Program-made: the position numbers and the translations under genes
In this document: positions 12,213 through 16,547 of the stretch, in pieces
Numbering within the stretch: the stretch's first letter is position 1
How the letters are laid out: each line of letters starts with the position of its first letter
The notes under the pieces: model-generated
What the model saw: the letters and a program-made list of their open reading frames with translations, nothing else
Databases searched by the model: none
Told to the model about the DNA's origin: nothing
Assembly (NCBI GenBank): GCA_017467745.1
Contig: JAFUKV010000055.1
Coordinates: 1 to 16,547 of the forward strand
Length of the DNA stretch: 16,547 nt
Origin: Bacteroidaceae bacterium
Lineage (GTDB): Bacteria; Bacteroidota; Bacteroidia; Bacteroidales; CHK158-818
Direction of reading: 5' to 3'

Positions 12213-12394
12213 GTTTCTTCAACTTCTTTAATGTCTTGGAATCTTCCACCGTCTTTGCGCAGGAGGAACAGATAAACGCTCCACTTGTGCAAGGGTTTGT
12301 TATATATATACTCGAACACTTTCGGACATTCGTATATGTTCGGATAAATATCATACACTTTCCTTTTCAGCCATTTTCTAAACAAGCGTTTCAT
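12188..12394 (-). CDS. Hypothetical small basic protein
   Basis: A 68-aa protein beginning MKRLFRKWLKRKVYDIYPNI, with an aromatic-rich middle (YECPKVFEYIYNKPLHKWSV) and an acidic end (DIKEVEETYDWLNNS). I do not recognise the family. It is the second gene after the early promoter. Its 3' end overlaps the convergent plus-strand gene by 25 bp, so full-length transcripts would be antisense to each other. Confidence 0.6.
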   Translation of the reverse strand: MKRLFRKWLKRKVYDIYPNIYECPKVFEYIYNKPLHKWSVYLFLLRKDGGRFQDIKEVEETYDWLNNS

Positions 12395-12432
12395 AGGTCA
12401 GTCATTAGTTTGTACTTCTTTCCGTTAATCGT

Positions 12433-12639
12433 TTATTTTAATCGTGTTACTATCACGTCGTCGATGCGACCTTTGTCGGTTACATCAAATAAGAATCCTT
12501 CTTCTTTCAATCTGCTGGCCGCCACTCGTACCGCGCTTGTCTTGGCTTCTCTGATATTTATCTTCAAAAAAGAGCCAACGGGCATACTTCTGAGAGAATC
12601 TTTTAGCAAAACTTTCGTTTTTAATTTAGCCTTAACCAT
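12433..12639 (-). CDS. First gene of the early leftward operon
   Basis: A 68-aa basic protein: MVKAKLKTKVLLKDSLRSMP, then VGSFLKINIREAKTSAVRVA and ASRLKEEGFLFDVTDKGRID before a short end. The A-VR-AA-RLKEEGF segment followed by a strand-rich end (DVIVTRL) is reminiscent of small winged-helix DNA-binding domains (recognition helix then wing). I cannot assign a family. It starts about 64 bp downstream of the predicted transcription start. A first-gene position facing the repressor suits a Cro-like regulator, which is inference. Confidence 0.6.
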   Translation of the reverse strand: MVKAKLKTKVLLKDSLRSMPVGSFLKINIREAKTSAVRVAASRLKEEGFLFDVTDKGRIDDVIVTRLK

Positions 12640-12679
12640 ATTTTTTTATATATTTGCGAATTATCTAATTTTGTTATCG

Positions 12680-12705
12680 GTGATAATCTCTTGTATTATT
12701 ATCAC
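12680..12705. promoter_or_regulatory. Second operator-like inverted repeat at the start of the early transcript
   Basis: GTGATAAT (12680-12687) and ATTATCAC (12698-12705) form a perfect 8-bp inverted repeat with a 10-bp spacer. It covers the expected transcription start of the leftward promoter. Its sequence differs from the 13-bp inverted repeat at 12721-12759, so it may bind a second regulator. Confidence 0.6.
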
Positions 12706-12709
12706 AATG

Positions 12710-12740
12710 CAAATATAGTAGTATATTTTCAACCAACAAA
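12710..12740 (-). promoter_or_regulatory. Leftward early promoter, Bacteroides primary-sigma type
   Basis: On the minus strand TTTG (12740-12737) is followed after exactly 19 bp by TATATTTG (12717-12710). This matches the Bacteroides -33 TTTG and -7 TAnnTTTG consensus with ideal spacing. It would drive the long leftward operon from about 12703. A weaker TATATTTG on the plus strand at 12649-12656 might serve the repressor but lacks a matching -33 element. Confidence 0.75.
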
Positions 12741-12759
12741 ATAATAGTTGAAAATATAC
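12721..12759. promoter_or_regulatory. Probable repressor operator, 13-bp inverted repeat
   Basis: GTATATTTTCAAC (12721-12733) and GTTGAAAATATAC (12747-12759) are perfect inverted copies separated by 13 bp. One arm lies between the -33 and -7 elements of the leftward promoter and the other just upstream of -33. A bound repressor would block polymerase. The position directly before the repressor gene fits self-regulation as well. Confidence 0.75.
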
Positions 12760-12781
12760 GGTTAATTAACTATTATTAATT

Positions 12782-13372
12782 ATGAATGATTCAATAATAA
12801 AAAAAAGAATTTCACAATATCTTGATAAAAAGAGAATTAGCGATTATAGATTTGAAAAAGATTTGGGTCTATCTAAGGGTTATTGGAATAAAGCCAAGAA
12901 TCCATCATCTGATATTTTAATGAAAATATGCGGTTTATATACCGATATTTCTCCAGATTGGCTACTAACAGGCGAGGGCGATATGCTAAAAGATAATAAA
13001 AATGGAAATTCCATTAATGTGTCAGGGAATAATTCCGGCATAAATGTAGCAGGAAGTACTATCCAGAGTAATGATAACATTTTAGGAAATAGTAATGTTA
13101 TAGGGAACAATAACCATGTTTCCGGAAGTACAAACAATGGCGTAAATATTATTTTGCCGGAAAAAGGCTACCAAAAAATTATTAATAGTACCGGGAAGGA
13201 AACCACAATACATTTAAACAACGATGATATTTCTGCCGTTGCAAGCCTTTCTATTGAAAATATTTCCTTGAAAGAAAAAATCGAATTATTGAACCAGATG
13301 GTTGCAGATTTTCGGGAAAGATTAAAAGAGAAAGACGATATAATCAATATGTATAAAGGATTAATTAAGTAG
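12782..13372 (+). CDS. Phage CI-like repressor with XRE-type HTH
   Basis: A 196-aa lysogeny repressor candidate. Residues about 5-65 form a helix-turn-helix domain (RISQYLDKKRISDYRFEKDL, then LGLSKGYWNKAKNPSSDILM), ending in SPDWLLTGEGDML (57-69), a segment typical of Bacteroidetes phage repressors. Residues 71-124 are an unusual Asn/Gly/Ser-rich repeat region (NVSGNNSGINVAGSTIQ, NVIGNNNHVSG), perhaps a short beta-helix or flexible spacer. Residues 150-193 form a coiled coil (LKEKIELLNQMVADFRERL) likely to oligomerise. There is no LexA/CI-type peptidase domain, so induction is probably not by classical RecA-driven self-cleavage. The gene faces the leftward operon across a strong operator. Confidence 0.85.
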   Translation: MNDSIIKKRISQYLDKKRISDYRFEKDLGLSKGYWNKAKNPSSDILMKICGLYTDISPDWLLTGEGDMLKDNKNGNSINVSGNNSGINVAGSTIQSNDNILGNSNVIGNNNHVSGSTNNGVNIILPEKGYQKIINSTGKETTIHLNNDDISAVASLSIENISLKEKIELLNQMVADFRERLKEKDDIINMYKGLIK

Positions 13373-13461
13373 TAGTCATAGGAAATTTAGATTAAAGTTG
13401 TGGTATAAAATTAGTGATTTTATTTTGATATTATAATAAAATGTAATTTTTTAGTGTATAA

Positions 13462-13656
13462 ATAATTGAAATACTCGAAGGACTTTATAGTGGATATTCT
13501 GATGGTGTAGAAAATGTGGTTTCAAAATGGAAGGGAATATTCAATAATGTAGATGTGGAAATGCCCGATTCTCTCAAACAGATAAAAACAGCAGAAGATG
13601 TGATAAATTTATATCACGAGAAAGAATGGGATGAAGTGTTGAATAACAAACAATAA
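13462..13656 (+). pseudogene. Small ORF without a normal start codon
   Basis: The plus frame is open from just after TAA at 13459-13461 to TAA at 13654-13656. It encodes IIEILEGLYSGYSDGVENVV, then SKWKGIFNNVDVEMPDSLKQ and a charged helical end. Codon choice and composition look coding, but the only possible starts are ATA or ATT near 13462-13467, or an internal ATG far in (before PDSLKQ). It is either the 3' remnant of a gene that lost its 5' end or uses a rare ATT start. It lies 35 bp before the lipoprotein gene and ends in a helix-rich tail. Family not recognised. Confidence 0.5.
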
Positions 13657-13691
13657 ACAAACAAAATTATTAACTTAAAAACATAAGAGAA

Positions 13692-14405
13692 ATGAAGAAA
13701 TTATTATTTTTATTTGCAATGCTGCCAATTTTGGTGTTCACCGCTTGTTCGGATGATGATAAAGATGATGTAAAACTGACTACCGAGCAGGTTGTTGGCA
13801 AGTGGAACGTAACTTGGGCGCAGCAAGGCAATGAAAGCCTTGACATTTCAAGCGGAAGTATTTACATGAGCTTAAAGTCGGATGGCACTTACAGAACCGT
13901 AATGTTTGATGATTACTACATTGGGGAATGGAAGTTGGAAGGAAATACGGTTGTAGGAACTACCACTGACCCTATCACGGAGCGTTATACGTTTACTTCG
14001 CTTGACGGTAATAATGCTGAGATTGATTATTCTAACAGTGAGGGAGATAAGATGAAATTCAGGGCTACAAAAGTAAAGGATTCTGGTGATGAAGAAGTTA
14101 ACTATGAACAAATAATAGGAACTTGGACTGAAACATCTTACACAGAAGGTGAGTATGTTTCTTCTAAAATTGAACTTTCATGGACGTTCAGATCAGACAA
14201 GACTGCAACACAAAGAATTGTGCTATATATAAACAATATTAATACGAAAGATGTGTCTGTCGATTTTACCTATGTATATAATGGGAGAGAGATAATAACA
14301 AAGCACTCTTCTGGAGAAGAAACAACTCATGAAGTTTCTATAAGCGGAAATAAAATGACACTTGGAGATGGGGAAGGTGGGTACTTCAACCTGACAAAAA
14401 AATGA
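13692..14405 (+). CDS. Surface-type lipoprotein with two lipocalin-like domains
   Basis: A 237-aa lipoprotein. The signal peptide MKKLLFLFAMLPILVFTAC has a lipobox F-T-A-C with Cys19, followed at once by SDDDKDD. An acidic stretch of this kind after the lipidated Cys is the known export signal that moves Bacteroidota lipoproteins to the cell surface. Two similar domains follow, about 31-127 (EQVVGKWNVTW, then SDGTYRT and WKLEGNTVV) and 138-236 (EQIIGTWTETSY, then SWTFRSDKTAT and ISGNKMTLGDG). This is the pattern of the small lipocalin-like beta-barrel families common in Bacteroides. It lies beside the repressor on the same strand, so it is probably expressed in lysogens. A role in surface change or superinfection exclusion is inference. 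Confidence 0.85.
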   Translation: MKKLLFLFAMLPILVFTACSDDDKDDVKLTTEQVVGKWNVTWAQQGNESLDISSGSIYMSLKSDGTYRTVMFDDYYIGEWKLEGNTVVGTTTDPITERYTFTSLDGNNAEIDYSNSEGDKMKFRATKVKDSGDEEVNYEQIIGTWTETSYTEGEYVSSKIELSWTFRSDKTATQRIVLYINNINTKDVSVDFTYVYNGREIITKHSSGEETTHEVSISGNKMTLGDGEGGYFNLTKK

Positions 14406-14507
14406 TAATATAATCAATGAGCATCTACCACATCGGAGAAAACGGAACTGCTAAGAAAGATAGCGGAATCGAAGAAGGAAATATTTGTCATACGTGACGA
14501 AAGGGAA

Positions 14508-14882
14508 GTGTCTATTGCAGAAACTTCCCTTATCCCGGACAAATGTATAAAGTCACGTGGATATTTGTTGGGAGATTACCTGCAATGCGAGATAACAGAG
14601 ATAGGTAAATTGTATCTTGAACAAGGCATATATGAAAAAGAGGAAGCACTCGCAAAGGAGAAAGAAAAGGAGTTCCTTGGAAACAACGGTTTTAATAGTA
14701 TAGAGGCAGAAGAGGATAAGAAAAGGAAAATGGATGCACTCATGGAAGAGAACATCCGTTTGACTAACAAGAAGCTCAAATATGAGCTGCACACACGATG
14801 GATAGCAATTATATCTTTCATTGTAAGTGTAGCGAGCATTATAGTCACTCTTCTTTCTTCGTGTCACTACACCACGCCCTGA
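14508..14882 (+). CDS. Tail-anchored membrane protein, uncertain start
   Basis: From GTG 14508 this is a 124-aa protein. A short globular part (LIPDKCIKSRGYLLGDYLQC) is followed by a long charged coiled coil, about 45-95, rich in Lys and Glu. A single C-terminal membrane helix comes next (WIAIISFIVSVASIIVTLLS), then SCHYTTP. The frame is open upstream to 14421 and encodes a sensible sequence (TELLRKIAESKKEIFVIRDE), but no ATG precedes it in frame. The ATG at 14417 is in another frame. So the N-terminus may have been lost by a small indel near 14420, or translation starts at a rare codon. The end overlaps the convergent gene by 38 bp. Probable lysogeny-module membrane protein; family not recognised. 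Confidence 0.6.
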   Translation: MSIAETSLIPDKCIKSRGYLLGDYLQCEITEIGKLYLEQGIYEKEEALAKEKEKEFLGNNGFNSIEAEEDKKRKMDALMEENIRLTNKKLKYELHTRWIAIISFIVSVASIIVTLLSSCHYTTP

Positions 14883-15126
14883 CTGCTTCGGGATAGTTTT
14901 TCGCTACGAAAGAAATGAAATCGTAAACTTTCTGCGCGCAATCTCTTTTCGAGCACCTTGTACCCGTAAAACAAGAGTTATATGGAGATGCTGCAAATGC
15001 TGCAAGTTCATCAAAGTTCCGCTCGTAATCGTCTATCGTTCGTTGCATTTCGGCGACAAACTGGATGTCTGAAAAATCGCTTTTAGTATTCAGCGACAAA
15101 GTTGATTTTTTAAATGGATTCTTCAT
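14845..15126 (-). CDS. Hypothetical Cys-containing small protein
   Basis: A 93-aa protein starting MKNPFKKSTLSLNTKSDFSD. A helix FVAEMQRTIDDYERNFDELA follows, then a Cys-rich centre (NSCFTGTRCSKRDCAQKVYD) and a helical end FISFVAKNYPEAVRAW. The C-x6-C-x4-C spacing could bind a metal or form structural disulphides; there is no fourth clear ligand except a later Cys (AWCSD). Not recognised. It converges with the plus-strand membrane protein gene and overlaps it by 38 bp. The 133 bp upstream contain an AT-rich 6-bp stem-loop at 15207-15225 and otherwise nothing clear. Confidence 0.65.
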   Translation of the reverse strand: MKNPFKKSTLSLNTKSDFSDIQFVAEMQRTIDDYERNFDELAAFAASPYNSCFTGTRCSKRDCAQKVYDFISFVAKNYPEAVRAWCSDTKKEE

Positions 15127-15259
15127 AATTCGTTCTTTAAAATATTGTACAATCGGTTAATTTACCACTTTCCAGTTTAACACACGTGATATTCGTGCAT
15201 AGATTTAATACTATTCCAAAGTATTATAGGGTGAAAAAATAGGAATACAGCAAAAAATA

Positions 15260-16078
15260 TCATAGTTCAAACGAGATTAATTTGCAGTTATAACGGTACA
15301 TTCTCGATGCGTTGCAAGCGACAATATATCTGTTTGAAGGCGCATGGAAGAACTTGAAGAGATAGCCGTGTATTCCATTCTCTTTGAACCAGTCGTTCAC
15401 GGAACGTATGAAGTTTTTGGGGTCAATGTCTGTTGGTATAATGGCCTCATGCTTCAACGCCCATTTCTTGCTCACGATGGAACGTATAATATTTCTCGAA
15501 TGATACAGGCTTGTATGAGTAATATCCATTATGCGTCTGTTGCTTAATCTCTCACAAGCCTTATCCTTCAACAACCGCATACGCCCCTGCCACTTCTTAG
15601 CCTTTTTAAGAGACTTCAAAGTTTTAGGGTTTTCCAAAGTATTAATTGTATCGGAGCGTTCGGATTGCTTGCTGATATGATTGAGCAAAACAGCCTCACG
15701 GATGAGAGCAATTATATCCTTCAACTTGTATTGGCATTGAACCCCGTCCTTTTCGTCTGTTTTTGCCCGGCTTGCGGTCAATGCTTTAAAGTCGTTGTGG
15801 AAATGATATGATTTTTCGGATTTAAGTGAGTTGGCTATGATTATATTGCCTTCTCTTCTTAAATATCCGTATTTGATTCCATTCTTTATGATACGGCACA
15901 TTCTCGCAGAGCCAATTCCGAAAATCTCCTTGCACCGTTTTACGGTTGCACCTTTGATTCTTGAATTAACAAAGGTCAGTTTTACCATCATAGCAAATGC
16001 AAGCGATTCCACCATTTCCTTAGAACTGACAGCTTCGCTTGCAAAGTTGATTGATAAATATAACCGTTGTCGTACCAT
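15260..16078 (-). CDS. HTH-containing phage/element protein
   Basis: With the ATG at 16078 the protein has 272 aa, starting MVRQRLYLSINFASEAVSSK; a TTG six bases earlier is also possible. Residues about 38-80 look like a winged helix-turn-helix (GATVKRCKEIFGIGSARMCR, then IIKNGIKYGYLRREGNIIIA). The central part is helical with basic runs (LKSLKKAKKWQGRMRLLKDK). The C-terminal domain (FIRSVNDWFKENGIHGYLFK) carries a second possible recognition segment. Similar proteins occur in Bacteroides mobile elements without a known role. Its place beside the attachment region would suit a replication or recombination regulator, which is inference. A strong hairpin stands immediately upstream of the start. 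Confidence 0.6.
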   Translation of the reverse strand: MVRQRLYLSINFASEAVSSKEMVESLAFAMMVKLTFVNSRIKGATVKRCKEIFGIGSARMCRIIKNGIKYGYLRREGNIIIANSLKSEKSYHFHNDFKALTASRAKTDEKDGVQCQYKLKDIIALIREAVLLNHISKQSERSDTINTLENPKTLKSLKKAKKWQGRMRLLKDKACERLSNRRIMDITHTSLYHSRNIIRSIVSKKWALKHEAIIPTDIDPKNFIRSVNDWFKENGIHGYLFKFFHAPSNRYIVACNASRMYRYNCKLISFEL

Positions 16079-16087
16079 ATACAAAAG

Positions 16088-16129
16088 AAAAATCCCGCAT
16101 AATAGGTACGAGCTACTATCGGGATTTTT
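16088..16129 (-). terminator. Terminator-like hairpin in the 5' leader of the 272-aa gene
   Basis: AAAAATCCCG and CGGGATTTTT form a perfect 10-bp stem around a 22-nt loop that can pair further (ATAG/CTAT). The symmetric A and T tracts make it a possible terminator in both directions. On the minus strand it ends only about 10 nt before the ATG at 16078, so it could act as an attenuator. On the plus strand it could shield the attachment region. Confidence 0.65.
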
Positions 16130-16132
16130 AAT

Positions 16133-16498
16133 ATATTATCCTCTTACGAGGTAACACATCCAACATTTATTGTGCAACTCGTACTTGTCACGTCAGCAAA
16201 GATGGAATGTTTTCGTAAAACGGCAAAATCTGTTTAACATATCATTACATATAAACAGGGAGATGTAAAATTAATAATTCATTGTTAATCAAATTGTTAT
16301 ATTTATCAATAATTATGATTCCCAAGACTATGGATTTGCACAATATGATTTTATAATAAGCTTATTATTAGATTGTTAAACTTATATACATCTGCCTAAA
16401 CTCGCGACCTCTTTTCTGTTTATGTGCAAATTTTGTACAAACTAAAATTTAATAATTGAACAACATATTGATAATCATTTTATTATTGTTTATTTAAT
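16133..16498. other. Noncoding attachment arm with inverted repeats
   Basis: No convincing ORF lies here. Visible structure includes nested inverted repeats: ATAAACAG (near 16251) with CTGTTTAT (near 16416), and inside them AGATGTA (near 16262) with TACATCT (near 16387). A perfect 16-bp palindrome, ATAATAAGCTTATTAT, lies at 16353-16368, and AAATTTT/AAAATTT near 16429-16450. A match to the IHF consensus, AATCAAATTGTTA, is near 16287-16299. GTACGAG inside the 16088-16129 hairpin recurs inverted as CTCGTAC near 16174. This looks like an integrase and accessory-factor binding arm. Confidence 0.5.
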
Positions 16499-16547
16499 CC
16501 TGTCTGTCACGCAGGGGGTCGCGGGTTCGAGTCCCGTCCATACCGCA
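16499..16547 (+). tRNA. 3' part of tRNA-Asp(GTC), probable attachment site
   Basis: From the anticodon arm onward the sequence is canonical: CCTGT-CTGTCAC-GCAGG with anticodon GTC, a 5-nt variable loop, T arm GCGGG-TTCGAGT-CCCGT, acceptor strand CCATACC and discriminator G (the usual tRNA-Asp base). The 5' half is missing: upstream is AT-rich sequence with no D arm or matching GGTATGG. A bare 3' tRNA half at the edge of phage genes is the usual trace of integration into a tRNA gene. The junction lies near 16499-16503. Confidence 0.85.

Noticed and set aside
12649..12656. Repressor promoter from a plus-strand TATATTTG
   Set aside because: The -7 match is good, but there is no TTTG at the right distance, and the start codon is about 120 bp away; kept only as a weak possibility.
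12146..12718. Plus-strand ORF of 190 aa
   Set aside because: It covers two minus-strand genes and the promoter/operator region and has the composition of a shadow frame (Phe/Ile/Ser-rich).
15207..15225. Rho-independent terminator downstream of the 272-aa gene
   Set aside because: The stem AATACT/AGTATT is only 6 bp and AT-rich, with no T run directly after it in the transcript direction.

Overview
The window looks like the early and lysogeny half of a temperate phage (prophage) of a gut Bacteroidales host such as Bacteroides or Parabacteroides. This rests on low GC, a Bacteroides-type promoter (TTTG, 19 bp, TATATTTG), families I recognise as common in Bacteroides prophages (DUF7666-like repeat protein, DUF4494, DUF6948, DUF551, a glycine/tyrosine/aspartate repeat protein), and a surface-lipoprotein signal of the Bacteroidota type. 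The right edge (16499-16547) is the 3' part of a tRNA-Asp(GTC) with no 5' half, as expected at one attachment end. No integrase, terminase or structural gene lies in the window.

Layout from right to left. 16133-16498 is a noncoding attachment arm with inverted repeats. 15260-16078 and 14845-15126 are minus-strand genes of unknown function. 13462-14882 is a plus-strand accessory module: a broken or atypically started small ORF, a surface lipoprotein and a C-terminally membrane-anchored protein. 12782-13372 is the phage repressor. It faces a divergent operator/promoter region (12680-12759) that drives a leftward operon running to the left edge. A small plus-strand gene (12030-12212) interrupts this operon.

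The leftward operon holds, in order: two small proteins, an excisionase-like HTH protein, a 137-aa protein, a ~500-nt structured noncoding locus, two small ORFs, a recombination block (RecT, YqaJ/lambda-Exo nuclease, SSB, NinB-like), a second structured noncoding block, a replication block (initiator with iterons inside its gene, DnaB helicase), an orphan beta-class DNA methyltransferase, a run of small uncharacterised genes, a tandem pair of large tRNA-like elements, a RusA resolvase, a disrupted DUF551 gene and a repeat protein cut by the window edge.

The most unusual feature is a set of up to six tRNA-like elements, all on the operon strand and all in gaps between genes. They keep a paired acceptor stem, and five of the six keep a consensus-like T arm. 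The anticodon arm is missing, shrunk to a 4-nt loop, or replaced by long insertions. One is followed by a strong H-type pseudoknot and a terminator-like hairpin. Several genes near the left end are disrupted (amber codon, A8 frameshift), so partial decay of the prophage is the competing explanation.
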